Source: Williamsia herbipolensis
GTDB lineage: Bacteria; Actinomycetota; Actinomycetes; Mycobacteriales; Mycobacteriaceae
Direction of reading: 5' to 3'
NCBI RefSeq assembly: GCF_000964005.1
Contig: NZ_JXYP01000021.1
Span: forward strand, 310,001 to 374,000
Length of the DNA stretch: 64,000 bases
Part shown: positions 9,522 through 19,050 of the stretch, piece after piece
Numbering within the stretch: position 1 is the first letter of the stretch
Layout: the number at the start of each line of letters is the position of its first letter
Position numbers and translations under genes: made by a program
Notes under the pieces: model-generated
Told to the model about the DNA's origin: nothing
Databases searched by the model: none
Seen by the model: only the letters and a program-made list of their open reading frames with translations

Positions 9522-10249
9522 GTACTGCCGTACGCATCGAGGCGCATCTGCGCGAACTCGCCGAGTCCGGCGCCCGTGACCTCGGGCCCGACGCGACCCC
9601 CGAGGAGCTGTTGCGCTGGACCGCCGAGACCTTCGGCACCGATTTCGTGGTCGCGTCGAACATGCAGGACGCCGCGCTGGTCGACCTCGCCGTCGACGCG
9701 ATCGATCCCGCCTCGCTCGATCACGAGAAGCTCAAGGTGCTCTTCCTCGACACCGGCTACCACTTCGCCGAGACCCTCGGCACCCGTGACGCCGTCGAGC
9801 AGGTCTACGGCGTCGAGATCGTCAACGTCACCCCCGAGCAGACCGTCGCCGAGCAGGACGAGCTGTTGGGGCGCAACCTGTTCGCCTCCGATCCGGGAGA
9901 ATGCTGCCGGTTGCGCAAGGTGGTCCCGCTGCAGCGTCAGCTGTCAAACTACAGCGCCTGGGTGACCGGTATCCGACGGGTGGAGTCACCCACCCGCGCG
10001 AACGCGCCGCTGATCTCGTTCGACGAGGGCTTCGGTCTGGTGAAGATCAACCCGATCGCGGCGTGGACCGACGAGCAGATGCAGGACTACATCGACCGGC
10101 GCGGCGTGCTGGTGAACCCCCTCGTCGACGAGGGGTACCCGTCGATCGGGTGCGCGCCGTGCACGGCGAAACCCGCGCCCGGTTCCGATCCCCGCAGCGG
10201 CCGCTGGGCCGGCCGCTCCAAGACCGAATGTGGGTTGCACGCCTCATGA
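9518..10249 (+). CDS. cysH: Adenylyl-sulfate (APS) reductase
   Basis: Reduces activated sulfate to sulfite using thioredoxin (243 aa). It carries the 4Fe-4S cysteines in ECCRLRKV (CC) and GCAPC (CxxC), which mark APS reductases and are absent from the PAPS-specific enzymes, and the catalytic ECGLH at the C-terminus. The ATG at 9518 overlaps the sirA stop (ATGA), and its own stop overlaps cysD. With no APS kinase in the operon, direct reduction of APS is the expected route. Confidence 0.94.
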   Translation: MSTAVRIEAHLRELAESGARDLGPDATPEELLRWTAETFGTDFVVASNMQDAALVDLAVDAIDPASLDHEKLKVLFLDTGYHFAETLGTRDAVEQVYGVEIVNVTPEQTVAEQDELLGRNLFASDPGECCRLRKVVPLQRQLSNYSAWVTGIRRVESPTRANAPLISFDEGFGLVKINPIAAWTDEQMQDYIDRRGVLVNPLVDEGYPSIGCAPCTAKPAPGSDPRSGRWAGRSKTECGLHAS

Positions 10250-11214
10250 CCATCGAGCAGAGCACACCGACGACACCGTCGCTGGGCGGCACTCCGACGA
10301 CACCGTCGCTCCACGACGGGGAGCAGTTCAGCACCCTCGACGCACTGGAGTCCGAGGCGATCCACATTTTCCGTGAGGTCGCCGGCGAGTTCGAGCGTCC
10401 GGTGATCCTGTTCTCCGGCGGCAAGGACTCGACGGTCCTGCTGCACGTGGCGATCAAGGCGTTCTGGCCGGCCCCGGTCCCGTTCTCGCTGCTGCACGTC
10501 GACACCGGGCACAACCTTCCCGAGGTCCTCGCGTTCCGCGACGAGGTGGTCGCGCGCCACAACCTGCGCCTGCACGTGGCGAGCGTCGAGGACTACCTCG
10601 CCGACGGCCGCCTGACCGAGCGGGCCGACGGCGTCCGCAACCCCCTGCAGACCGTCCCCCTGCTCGACGCCATCAACGACCACCGCTTCGACGCGGTGTT
10701 CGGCGGCGGGCGTCGCGACGAGGAACGGTCGCGGGCCAAGGAGCGGATCTTCTCGCTGCGCAACGCCTTCGGGCAGTGGGACCCCAAGCGCCAGCGACCG
10801 GAGCTATGGAACCTCTACAACGGCAAGCACGCCCCCGGCGAGCACGTCCGTGTGTTCCCGCTGTCGAACTGGACAGAGCTCGACGTGTGGCGCTACATCG
10901 CCCGCGAGCAGGTGCTGCTCCCCGGCATCTACTACGCGCACGAGCGTGACGTCTTCGAGCGTGACGGCATGTGGATGACCCCCGGGCCGTGGGGCGGTCC
11001 CCGCGACGGCGAAGAGCTGCAACGACTCTCGGTGCGGTACCGCACCGTCGGCGACGGCTCCACGACCGGCGCGGTGCTCTCCGACGCCGCCGACAACGAC
11101 GCCGTCCTCGCCGAGGTCGCGGCCTCCCGGCTCACCGAGCGCGGCGCCACCCGTGGCGACGACCGCGTCTCCGAGGCGGCCATGGAAGACCGAAAGCGTG
11201 AGGGCTACTTCTGA
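10246..11214 (+). CDS. cysD: Sulfate adenylyltransferase subunit 2
   Basis: Catalytic adenylylating subunit of ATP sulfurylase (322 aa), forming APS from sulfate and ATP in complex with the GTPase CysN. It has the PP-loop SGGKDS at 57-62, GGGRRDEERSRAKER, and a C-terminal typical of CysD (ERGATRGDDR). The first 25 residues contain a duplicated Thr-Pro-Ser stretch (TPTTPSLGGTPTTPSL) unlike usual CysD, probably a disordered tail. It is linked by ATGA overlaps to cysH upstream and cysN downstream. Confidence 0.96.
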   Translation: MTIEQSTPTTPSLGGTPTTPSLHDGEQFSTLDALESEAIHIFREVAGEFERPVILFSGGKDSTVLLHVAIKAFWPAPVPFSLLHVDTGHNLPEVLAFRDEVVARHNLRLHVASVEDYLADGRLTERADGVRNPLQTVPLLDAINDHRFDAVFGGGRRDEERSRAKERIFSLRNAFGQWDPKRQRPELWNLYNGKHAPGEHVRVFPLSNWTELDVWRYIAREQVLLPGIYYAHERDVFERDGMWMTPGPWGGPRDGEELQRLSVRYRTVGDGSTTGAVLSDAADNDAVLAEVAASRLTERGATRGDDRVSEAAMEDRKREGYF

Positions 11215-12548
11215 TGACCACCACCGCCTCCCCCGCCGACACCACCGGTGGGCGCGTCGAGAACTCCGATCTGCTGCGCATCGCGACCGCGGGCAGCGTC
11301 GACGACGGCAAGTCGACCCTCGTCGGCCGCCTGCTGTTCGACACCAAATCGGTTCTGGCCGATCAGATCGACGCGGTCACCCGCGCCTCGGTGGACAAGG
11401 GACTCGACACCCCCGACCTGTCGCTGCTGGTCGACGGCCTCCGCGCCGAACGCGAGCAGGGCATCACCATCGACGTGGCCTACCGCTACTTCGCCACGCC
11501 GCGACGGTCGTTCGTGCTCGCCGACACCCCTGGTCACGTGCAGTACACCCGCAACACCGTGTCGGGCGCGTCGACCGCACAGCTGGTGATCCTGCTGGTC
11601 GACGCGCGCACCGGGGTCGTCGCCCAGACGCGACGCCACGCCGCCGTCATGGCGCTGCTCGGCGTGCCGCGGCTCGTGCTCGCGGTCAACAAGATCGACC
11701 TCGTCGACGACGCGGCCACGGTGTTCGCCGAGATCAGCGCCGAGTTCGCCCGACTCACCGGCACCCTCGGATGGGACGAGGCGGACGTGCAGGCCATCCC
11801 GGTCTCGGCCCTGCGTGGCGACAACGTCGCCCACCGGTCGGCGCTGACCGACTTCTACAGCGGCCCGACCCTCATCGAGCACCTCGAGTCGGTACCGAAC
11901 GTGGCCGACCGTGCGCCGGTGGGCTTCCGGTTCCCCGTGCAGTACGTCATCCGTCCCCGCACCGCCGAATACCTCGACTACCGGGGATACGCCGGTCAGG
12001 TCGCCGCGGGTCGCGTGGCCGTCGGCGACGAGGTCGTCGTGCTGCCGTCGGGCATCCGCACCACGGTGTCGGGAATCGACACCGCCGACGGATCGCTCGA
12101 GTCGGCCCACACCGGTCGCAGCATCACGGTGCTGCTCGCCGACGACATCGACATCTCGCGCGGTGACATCATCGCCGCGGTCGCCGATGCGCCGGAACCG
12201 ATCTCGTCGTTCACCGCGACGGTGTGCTGGCTCGGTGACAAGCCGCTGGCGCCGGGCGCTCGTCTGCTGCTCAAGCACGGGACACTGTCGACGCCGGCGA
12301 TCGTCGGGTCCCTCGACGCGCTGTTCGACGAGCAGGATCTGTCGGTGCACGACAGCCCGGAACGCCTCGAGCTCAACCAGATCGGGCGGATCACCGTGCA
12401 GACGGCCGCTCCGGTCGCGGCCGACGACTATCTCGTCAACCGCGAGACCGGCAGCTTCCTGCTGATCGATCCGCAGGGCGGCAACACCCTCGCCGCCGGC
12501 CTCGTGGGCGACGCACTGGCACCGTTGCACCTGTCCGCCCTGGCGTGA
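11214..12548 (+). CDS. cysN: Sulfate adenylyltransferase subunit 1 (GTPase)
   Basis: EF-Tu-like GTPase (444 aa) that couples GTP hydrolysis to APS formation by CysD. The P-loop GSVDDGKS is at 27-34, DTPGH at 104-108 and NKIDLV follows, then two beta-barrel domains. The protein ends after the GTPase and barrels, so there is no fused CysC APS kinase domain, unlike mycobacterial CysNC. PAPS must then come from a CysC encoded elsewhere if it is needed. The start overlaps the cysD stop (TGATG). Confidence 0.95.
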   Translation: MTTTASPADTTGGRVENSDLLRIATAGSVDDGKSTLVGRLLFDTKSVLADQIDAVTRASVDKGLDTPDLSLLVDGLRAEREQGITIDVAYRYFATPRRSFVLADTPGHVQYTRNTVSGASTAQLVILLVDARTGVVAQTRRHAAVMALLGVPRLVLAVNKIDLVDDAATVFAEISAEFARLTGTLGWDEADVQAIPVSALRGDNVAHRSALTDFYSGPTLIEHLESVPNVADRAPVGFRFPVQYVIRPRTAEYLDYRGYAGQVAAGRVAVGDEVVVLPSGIRTTVSGIDTADGSLESAHTGRSITVLLADDIDISRGDIIAAVADAPEPISSFTATVCWLGDKPLAPGARLLLKHGTLSTPAIVGSLDALFDEQDLSVHDSPERLELNQIGRITVQTAAPVAADDYLVNRETGSFLLIDPQGGNTLAAGLVGDALAPLHLSALA

Positions 12549-13288
12549 CCGACGCGCTCGTCCTCGCCGCGCACGGCAGTCGAGACCCCCGTTTCGCCGT
12601 CACCGCGCGCGAGGTCACCGACGCCGTCGGCGCGGCGCTGCCCGGGACCGACGTCCACCTGGGGTTCCTCGATCTCGACGAGCCATCGGTGGCCGAGGTG
12701 CTCGCGGAGGTGGCCGGGCCGCACGTGGTGGTCGTCCCGTTGTTGTTCTCGGCCGCGTTCCACACAACCGTCGATCTGCCCGCCGCGCTCGATGCCGAGC
12801 GCGGTCGGCGTCCGGAGGTGAGGTTCACCCAGGCACCGCCGCTGGGGTCCGACCCCCGACTTCTCACCGCGCTCGCCGACCGACTGCACGCGGCGGGTCT
12901 GGCACCTGACGACGGTGTCGTGCTGTGCGCCGTGGGGAGCCGCGATCGCGATGCCGACGCCCAGTTCCACGCGGTCGCGGCAGATCTCGCCGAGCGTGTC
13001 GCATGCCGCGGTGTCGAACCACTGTTCGCCACGCGTCTGGGTCCCGAGGCCCGGTACCTCCGCGAAGCCGTCGATCGCCTCGAGGCGACGGGTGCCCGCC
13101 GGATCGTGGTGGGCCCGTACTTCCTGTCTGCGGGAACACTCACCGATCGGGTCGAGAAGGCCCTGGCCGACCTGACGGTCGGTGTCGCGATCGCCGAACC
13201 GATCGGCGCGCATCCGGGACTGATCGACACCATCTGCGACCGCTACCGCACCGCGGCCACCGGGAATCCTGGGCAAAGCCTCAGCTGA
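12545..13288 (+). CDS. Sirohydrochlorin chelatase (CbiX/SirB-like)
   Basis: Inserts Fe(II) into sirohydrochlorin to make siroheme, the cofactor of the sulfite reductase encoded first in this operon. It has 247 aa in two repeats of the CbiX fold, with the active-site LAAHGSRDPRF at the N-terminus and metal-binding VVPLLFSAAFHTTVDLP. The second half retains the matching GPYFLSAGTLTDR. The GTG start overlaps the cysN stop by four bases. A cobalt chelatase role is possible by family, but the operon argues for siroheme. Confidence 0.86.
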   Translation: MTDALVLAAHGSRDPRFAVTAREVTDAVGAALPGTDVHLGFLDLDEPSVAEVLAEVAGPHVVVVPLLFSAAFHTTVDLPAALDAERGRRPEVRFTQAPPLGSDPRLLTALADRLHAAGLAPDDGVVLCAVGSRDRDADAQFHAVAADLAERVACRGVEPLFATRLGPEARYLREAVDRLEATGARRIVVGPYFLSAGTLTDRVEKALADLTVGVAIAEPIGAHPGLIDTICDRYRTAATGNPGQSLS

Positions 13289-13340
13289 TTCCGGTCGGAA
13301 CACTCGGGCTGCGCTCAGGTTCGGCGCGGACGGTGGTGTC

Positions 13341-14774
13341 ATGCACGAGAACCCCGACGACCACCAGAACCCGCACGACCACAATCCCGCCCACGCCGAC
13401 GGCGACCCGTACCGGTCGAACCCGGCCTACGCGGCACCCCCGGTATACGGGAGTTTCCCGACATACGGTGCGCCGCAGCCCGACCCGGGGGCGACCGCGC
13501 CCTTCGGGACCACGCCGGCGGCCACCGCCGCCACCCCGCCGGCACCCACACCCCGGCATCGCTCCGGCACGCCGGTTCTCGTCGCCGTCCTCGCGGCCGG
13601 ATTGATCGGCGGCGGTCTCGGCGCCGGCGGTGTCGCACTGCTCGACCACCGCGACTCCACCCCGGCCGCCCTGACCTCGGTCCCGTCGTCGCCGGGCACG
13701 GTGAACGCCAGCCCCGGCTCGGTCACCTACGCGGCCAAGGTCGCCTCGAAATCCACCGCCGACATCGCCGTCTCCGGGGCCCAGGGCACCGCGGTCGGCA
13801 GCGGGATCATCCTCACCGCAGACGGATACACACTCACCAACAACCACGTGGTGTCCGGCGTCGGCGACGGCGGCCGGATCCAGGTCACCCTCCCCGACGG
13901 CAGCACCCACGCCGCAACCGTCACCGGTGTCGCACCGTCCTACGACCTCGCCGTCATCAAGGTCTCCGGCGTCAGCAACCTCACCCCGGCCACCCTCGGA
14001 CAGTCGAACGGACTGCAGGTCGGCCAGCAGGTCGTCGCCGTGGGCAGCCCCGAGAATCTGTCCAACACCGTCACCTCCGGCATCATCAGCGCCCTGAGCC
14101 GCACCGTGACCGCCGGCGACGAATCCGGTTCACAGGTCGCGGTCTACAACGGACTGCAGACCGACACACCGATCAACCCCGGCAATTCCGGTGGGCCACT
14201 GGTCAATCTGCAGGGTCAGGTGGTCGGCGTGAACTCCGCCGTCGACACCGGGCAGGCCTCCAGCGGCGGCGTGCAGGCCTTCGGCCTGGGGTTCTCGATC
14301 CCCGTCGACACCGCCAAGCGTGTCGCCGAACAGCTCATGCAGGACGGCACGGCCACCAAACCCGTTCTGGGCGTCTCCGGTTCCCTGTCGCAGGCCACCA
14401 ACGCCTCGCAGACGAGCGTCAACGGAGCCCGCGTGGGATCGGTGTCGGCCGACGGTGCCGCCGCCCGCGCCGGCTTGCGCGCCGGCGACGTCATCACCGC
14501 CATCGACGGCAGCCCGATCAGCAACTACGCCGACCTGATGGCGCAGGTCCTGCGCCATCAGCCCGGTCAGCAGATCCCGATCACCGTCACCGACACGAGC
14601 GGGAAGTCGGAGAAACTGACCGTGACGCTGGGCAGCGCCAAGGACGACGCCACCACGACGGTGTCGACACAGTCGGCTCCGTCGCAGCAGGGTTCGCCGG
14701 ATCAGGGTTCACCCGACCAGGGTTCACCCGACCAGGGGTCGCCGTTCGGGGAACTGGATCCGTTCGGGCAGTGA
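13341..14774 (+). CDS. HtrA/DegP-like membrane-anchored serine protease
   Basis: Envelope protease of 477 aa for protein quality control. It has a Pro/His-rich cytoplasmic N-terminus (1-72), one membrane segment (about 77-101), a trypsin-like domain with catalytic His169 (NNHVVSG), Asp202 (YDLAVIKV) and Ser283 (NPGNSGGPL), then a PDZ domain (about 345-440, VSADGAAARAGLRAGDVI). The acidic, flexible C-terminus contains a four-unit repeat. It begins 52 bases after the sulfur operon and ends facing cysA. Substrates are unknown; the layout resembles mycobacterial PepD/HtrA proteins. Confidence 0.92.
   Translation: MHENPDDHQNPHDHNPAHADGDPYRSNPAYAAPPVYGSFPTYGAPQPDPGATAPFGTTPAATAATPPAPTPRHRSGTPVLVAVLAAGLIGGGLGAGGVALLDHRDSTPAALTSVPSSPGTVNASPGSVTYAAKVASKSTADIAVSGAQGTAVGSGIILTADGYTLTNNHVVSGVGDGGRIQVTLPDGSTHAATVTGVAPSYDLAVIKVSGVSNLTPATLGQSNGLQVGQQVVAVGSPENLSNTVTSGIISALSRTVTAGDESGSQVAVYNGLQTDTPINPGNSGGPLVNLQGQVVGVNSAVDTGQASSGGVQAFGLGFSIPVDTAKRVAEQLMQDGTATKPVLGVSGSLSQATNASQTSVNGARVGSVSADGAAARAGLRAGDVITAIDGSPISNYADLMAQVLRHQPGQQIPITVTDTSGKSEKLTVTLGSAKDDATTTVSTQSAPSQQGSPDQGSPDQGSPDQGSPFGELDPFGQ
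14688..14744 (+). repeat. 15-bp tandem repeat in the protease gene
   Basis: Three full copies and a partial fourth of a 15-base unit encode QGSPD repeated up to QGSPF at the extreme C-terminus of the HtrA-like protease. The units differ at one to three bases. Being in frame, copy number changes would only lengthen or shorten the flexible tail. Confidence 0.85.
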
Positions 14775-14788
14775 CGCGGTGCGCCCGC

Positions 14789-15784
14789 TCAGCCGGCGAT
14801 CGTCGGGACGCGTGTGGCGCGGACGTAGACCTCGTCTCCGTCCGACAGCGACAGCGCCTCGGCGTCGCCGCGGGTGATCTGGGCGTGGAAGTCGTCGCCG
14901 GTGGCGGCGTTGACGAGCTCCACCCGCACCTCGAAGCCCAGGTGCACGACGCGCGCCACAGTGGCCTTGAGGACGCCGGTCGCAGCGGCGGCCGAATCTG
15001 CGCCCGCCAGGGCCAGATCGGGTGAGCGCCCTACACGGATGTCGTGGGGCCGCACCAGAGAACCGTTGAGCCGGGCGACCGAACCCAGGAAGCCCATGAC
15101 GAACTCGTTGGCCGGGCGGTCGTAGAGGTCGTCGGGGCTCCCGACCTGCTCGATCCGACCGCGGTTGAGGACCGCGATGCGATCGGCAACGTCGAGCGCC
15201 TCCTGCTGGTCGTGGGTGACCAGCACCGTCGTCACGTGGACGTCGTCGTGCAGTCGTCGCAGCCACTTGCGAAGATCCTCACGGACCTTAGCGTCGAGCG
15301 CGCCGAACGGCTCGTCGAGGAGCAGCACCTGCGGGTCGACGGCCAGCGCCCGCGCCAGCGCCATGCGCTGACGCTGACCGCCGGAGAGCTGTGCGGGATA
15401 CCGGGTCTGGAACCCCGCCAGGCCCACCACCTCGAGCAGTTCGTCGACCTTGCGGGTCACCTCGGCCTTCGGCCGCTTGCGGATCTTCAGACCGAACGCG
15501 ACGTTCTCGCGGACCGTCATGTGCTTGAACGCCGCGTAGTGCTGGAACACGAACCCGATGTCGCGGTTCTGCGGCGAGACCCGGGTGACGTCCTCGCCGT
15601 TGATGCTCACCACACCCGAGTCGAGGGAGTCCAGGCCCGCGATGGACCGCAACAGGGTGGACTTGCCCGAACCCGACGGGCCGAGCAGCGCGGTGAGCGA
15701 CCCCGCCGGGATGTCCAGCGACACGTCGTCGAGGGCGGCGAAATCGCCATAGCGCTTGTTCGCGCGGGAGACCGAGATCGTCAT
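14789..15784 (-). CDS. cysA: Sulfate ABC transporter ATP-binding protein
   Basis: ATPase of the sulfate/thiosulfate importer (331 aa) on the cytoplasmic face. Walker A is GPSGSGKS, the signature [15 protein letters not shown] and Walker B LLLDEPF, with a C-terminal TOBE-like regulatory region. The ATG at 15784 overlaps the cysW stop by four bases, so the importer genes are translationally coupled in the order subI-cysT-cysW-cysA. It converges with the htrA-like gene with only 14 bases between stops, and no terminator hairpin is obvious there. Confidence 0.95.
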   Translation of the reverse strand: MTISVSRANKRYGDFAALDDVSLDIPAGSLTALLGPSGSGKSTLLRSIAGLDSLDSGVVSINGEDVTRVSPQNRDIGFVFQHYAAFKHMTVRENVAFGLKIRKRPKAEVTRKVDELLEVVGLAGFQTRYPAQLSGGQRQRMALARALAVDPQVLLLDEPFGALDAKVREDLRKWLRRLHDDVHVTTVLVTHDQQEALDVADRIAVLNRGRIEQVGSPDDLYDRPANEFVMGFLGSVARLNGSLVRPHDIRVGRSPDLALAGADSAAAATGVLKATVARVVHLGFEVRVELVNAATGDDFHAQITRGDAEALSLSDGDEVYVRATRVPTIAG

Positions 15785-16698
15785 CGTGCGTACTCCTTGT
15801 CGGCGGTGGTCGTGTCCGGCACCTGTTCGGCGGCGGGGTCGATCGTGGGAACGGGGTCGTCGGTGCTGCCGCGCCGGGCACCCTTGGCCAGTCGGCCGGC
15901 GAGTCCGCGGCGTTCGATGAGCGTCATCGCCACCAGCACCAGCAATGCGATGAGCATGAGCAGGGTCGCCGCGGCGTAGGCGCCGTACTCGTTGTAGTCG
16001 TCGGTGTAGCGCGAGGAGACCAGCAGCGTCAGGGTCTGGGAGATCCCCGGGAACCCCGACGACACGATGATCACCGCGCCGTACTCGCCGAGGCTGCGGG
16101 CGACGGTGAGGACGACCCCGTAGGTGAGTCCCCACCGGATGGCGGGCAGGGTGATCCGGCGGAAGGTCTGCCACCCGTTGGCACCGAGGGTGGCCGCGGC
16201 CTCCTCCTGCTCGGTCCCGATCTCACGGAGCACCGGCTCGACCTCGCGCACCACGAACGGGAGCGTCACGAAGATGGTGGCGAGCACCATGCCGGGCAGG
16301 CCGAAGATCACGCGGAAGCCGAGACTCTCGACACCGCCGAACCAGCCGCCGTAACCCCACAGGAGCACCAGCGAGACACCCACGACGACGGGCGAGACGG
16401 CGAACGGCAGGTCGATGATCGCCTGCACGATTCCGCGGCCGCGAAAACGACCGCGCACCAACGCGATCGCGGTGGCGATGCCGAACACGACGTTGAGCGG
16501 CACCACGATCACGACGATCAGCAGACTCAGCTGCAGCGCCGATATGGCCGCCGGCGTGGTGATCCAGTCCCAGAACTGGCCGAGGCCGTGTTCGAAGGAT
16601 CGCCAGAAGATCAGCGCGACAGGGACCACAAGGAGGACGAACAGGTAGATCAGCGCGAGGGCGCGCAGACCGTAGCGCGAGGTGGGTGACAGTTTCAT
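15781..16698 (-). CDS. cysW: Sulfate ABC transporter permease CysW
   Basis: Second membrane subunit of the sulfate importer (305 aa) with about six membrane segments. The EAA coupling loop that contacts CysA is visible as [18 protein letters not shown]. It overlaps cysT and cysA by four bases each. The length and the N-terminal [11 protein letters not shown] stretch fit CysW. Confidence 0.93.
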   Translation of the reverse strand: MKLSPTSRYGLRALALIYLFVLLVVPVALIFWRSFEHGLGQFWDWITTPAAISALQLSLLIVVIVVPLNVVFGIATAIALVRGRFRGRGIVQAIIDLPFAVSPVVVGVSLVLLWGYGGWFGGVESLGFRVIFGLPGMVLATIFVTLPFVVREVEPVLREIGTEQEEAAATLGANGWQTFRRITLPAIRWGLTYGVVLTVARSLGEYGAVIIVSSGFPGISQTLTLLVSSRYTDDYNEYGAYAAATLLMLIALLVLVAMTLIERRGLAGRLAKGARRGSTDDPVPTIDPAAEQVPDTTTADKEYAR

Positions 16699-17552
16699 CG
16701 GTCGGCCCCCTCACGCTTGGCCGAGCGACGACCGACGATCCGCAGCACGAAGAGCACCACGAACGCGATCAGCAGGAGCACCACCGACACCGCCGAGGCG
16801 TCGACCGGTGCGTCGACCTCGAGTTGCTGCTGGATGTACTGCGAGGCGACCTGGGTGTCGCCGGGGATGTTGCCGCCGATGAGGACGACCGACCCGAACT
16901 CGCCGATGGCGCGGGTGAAGGCCAGACCGGCGCCGGTGAGGATGGCCGGGGCCAGCGACGGCACCACGATCTTCGTCCAGATGGTCCAGTTCGAGGCGCC
17001 GAGCGACGCGGCGGCCTCCTCGACCTCGCGGTCGACCTCGATGAGGACAGGCTGCACCTGGCGCACCACGAAGGGCAGGGTCACGAACGCCAGCGCGATC
17101 ACCAGGGCGGGTTGGGTGGCGTTGAGCTGGATGTCGATGGGGCTGTTGGGTCCGTAGAGCGACAGCAGCACCAGGCTCGCGACGATGGTGGGCAACGCGA
17201 ACGGCAGGTCGATCAGCGCGTTCACGATCCCCTTGCCGGGGAACTCGTCACGGACGAGCACCCAGGCGATCACCGTGCCCATCACGACGTTGATCAGAGC
17301 GACCACGATCGACACCAGCACGGTCACCCGGATCGATGCGACCGCGTTGTCGGCGGTGACCGCCGTCCAGAAGCCACTCCATCCGTCGTCGAACGACTTC
17401 GTCGTGATCGCCGCGAGCGGCAGCAGCACGATGACGGTGAGCCAGAGCCCGGCGACGCCGATACCCAGGGGGCCGGCGCCGGTGATGCGTCGGCCGCCGG
17501 CGAGTGTCGGCGCGGGCGGGGTGTCGGGCGGTTCGACCTGCACCGTGGTCAT
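16695..17552 (-). CDS. cysT: Sulfate ABC transporter permease CysT
   Basis: First membrane subunit of the sulfate importer (285 aa from the ATG at 17552). It has six membrane segments and the EAA loop EEAAASLGASNWTIWTKI. The start overlaps the subI stop by four bases; longer upstream readings in this frame lie inside subI and are not permease-like. It pairs with CysW to form the channel. Confidence 0.93.
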   Translation of the reverse strand: MTTVQVEPPDTPPAPTLAGGRRITGAGPLGIGVAGLWLTVIVLLPLAAITTKSFDDGWSGFWTAVTADNAVASIRVTVLVSIVVALINVVMGTVIAWVLVRDEFPGKGIVNALIDLPFALPTIVASLVLLSLYGPNSPIDIQLNATQPALVIALAFVTLPFVVRQVQPVLIEVDREVEEAAASLGASNWTIWTKIVVPSLAPAILTGAGLAFTRAIGEFGSVVLIGGNIPGDTQVASQYIQQQLEVDAPVDASAVSVVLLLIAFVVLFVLRIVGRRSAKREGADR

Positions 17553-18691
17553 GCCTTGCCTCCTGCGTCGTAGATCCTGCTGATGGCGCCCTTGGTGCCG
17601 AACAACTCCGCGTCGACGGCCTTCCACCCGGTCAGGTCTTTCCCCTTGTTCTCGGCGGCGGTGCCCTTCCCGAGCACCTTGCCCAGGGCGGAGATGGTCC
17701 ACAGCTTGTCGATGGTGCCGGGGAACAGCGAGCGGGTCGCGGCGATCACCGACGGGGTGACCGGTCGGAAGCCCTGCTGGGCCCAGATGCGTTGTCCCTC
17801 ATCGGTGAAGAGGAACTCGACGAACTTCTCGGCCGACGCCTTGTCGTCGCTGGTGTTCACCACCGCGACCGGGTTCTCGATCTTGAACGTCTGCGGCGGG
17901 ATCACGTAGTCGACGCGTTGGGACGCCGGGGCCGTGCCGTTCTTGCGCTGCAGCATGATCGCCTCGTTCTCGTAGCTGATGAGGACGTCGCCCTGACCCT
18001 GCTCGAACGTGGTGGTGGCCTCGCGACCCGACTTCGGGTTGACGCGGATGTGGTCGCGCACGAGGTCGCTCACGTAGGCCAGGCCGGCCTTCTCGTCGAC
18101 GCCGCCGTCGCTCTTGGCCGCGAACGGCGCCAACAGGTTCCACTTGGCCGAACCGGAGCTTCCCGGGTTCGGGGTGATGACCTCGACGCCGGGCTTGAGC
18201 AGGTCGTCCCAGTCGCGGATGTTCTTGGGGTTGCCCTGGCGGACCACGAGCGCCACCACCGACCCGAACGGGGTGCTGTTGTTGGGGTGCTGGGTCTTCC
18301 AGTCCTCGTCGACCACGCCTGCCTTCACCAGTCGCGTGATGTCGGGCTCGACGGAGAAGTTGACGACGTCGGCGGGCACCCGTCGGGCGACCTTGCGCGA
18401 CTGGTCACCCGACGCACCGTAGGACTGGGAGAACCCGATGTCGGACCCGGCGTCGGTGTCGCGGAACGCGGGGATGATCTTGTCGAAACCGGGTTTCGGG
18501 GTCGCGTAGGCGATGAGGTTCACGTGGTGGGAGCCGCTGGAGATGTCACGGCCGCCGGGGGTGTCGGTGGAGCCACCACCGCAGGCGGTCAGCGTCGCCA
18601 CGAGGCCGACGGCCACGAGGCAGGCACCATAGGCGCGTCGGTGAGCACGCCATCGGTGGCGGCGCGGGGGACGGAGTTCGGGCACGGACAC
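17549..18691 (-). CDS. subI: Sulfate-binding lipoprotein
   Basis: Extracytoplasmic sulfate receptor of the CysTWA importer, about 380 aa. An Arg-rich N-region, a hydrophobic stretch (ACLVAVGLVATL) and a lipobox LTAC mark it as a lipoprotein anchored at the membrane. The mature part has the SBP family features NLIAYATPKPGFDKIIPAF and SYGASGDQSRKVARRVPADV. The start is GTG at 18691 or the in-frame GTG at 18685, which has better spacing to AAGG. Upstream lies a candidate Cys leader peptide, which would tie its expression to cysteine status. Confidence 0.93.
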   Translation of the reverse strand: MSVPELRPPRRHRWRAHRRAYGACLVAVGLVATLTACGGGSTDTPGGRDISSGSHHVNLIAYATPKPGFDKIIPAFRDTDAGSDIGFSQSYGASGDQSRKVARRVPADVVNFSVEPDITRLVKAGVVDEDWKTQHPNNSTPFGSVVALVVRQGNPKNIRDWDDLLKPGVEVITPNPGSSGSAKWNLLAPFAAKSDGGVDEKAGLAYVSDLVRDHIRVNPKSGREATTTFEQGQGDVLISYENEAIMLQRKNGTAPASQRVDYVIPPQTFKIENPVAVVNTSDDKASAEKFVEFLFTDEGQRIWAQQGFRPVTPSVIAATRSLFPGTIDKLWTISALGKVLGKGTAAENKGKDLTGWKAVDAELFGTKGAISRIYDAGGKA

Positions 18692-18806
18692 ACCCTTCAC
18701 GAGTGGGACGGGATTCGGCGGGGCCGGATGTCGGCGGGAGGCGGCCACGTTCGAGAGGCGACGGGCGCCGAGGGCAGCATGCGCGGGGCGCGGGGAGGAC
18801 CGGGTG

Positions 18807-18896
18807 TCAGCGACAGTGAATGTCTGCGACACAGCGGTATTCCACTGCGAAGAGGGCCATCCGGAGGTGTGTCCGGTAGCGCGGCGATGCGATCAC
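18807..18896 (-). CDS. Candidate leader peptide upstream of subI
   Basis: A 29-residue ORF from GTG at 18896, ending with Cys22 and Cys28 two positions before the stop (tail YRCVADIHCR). It begins nine bases after a GATAAT hexamer, so it would be nearly leaderless, and it stops about 115 bases before subI. Position, size and C-terminal Cys residues recall actinobacterial sulfur leader peptides, but the RRHxDL motif is absent and Cys codons are not clustered. Treat as a hypothesis. Confidence 0.35.
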   Translation of the reverse strand: MIASPRYRTHLRMALFAVEYRCVADIHCR

Positions 18897-18905
18897 AGCC
18901 GGAAG

Positions 18906-18911
18906 ATTATC
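18906..18911 (-). promoter_or_regulatory. -10 element for the sulfate importer operon
   Basis: GATAAT on the minus strand matches the TATAAT consensus at five of six positions and is unusual in this GC-rich context. It lies about 215 bases upstream of the subI start. The stretch 18692-18905 contains only the candidate leader ORF and no other gene. Confidence 0.55.
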
Positions 18912-19050
18912 AGCAGAGCAGTACGGTGCCCCGCGCTGCGAAGGCGGCGACGGTCGAGCTTCTGAGCAGGACTAACGGGTGGCGAGCCAGGCGACGAGCA
19001 CCAGCACGAGGAGTGCGATCAGCGCAAGGGTGACGCGGGAACGCGGCACC

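Noticed and set aside
15781-16174. Longer CysA reading that starts inside cysW
   Set aside because: The upstream codons are within cysW in another frame and Arg/Pro-rich; the ATG at 15784 gives the standard CysA N-terminus.
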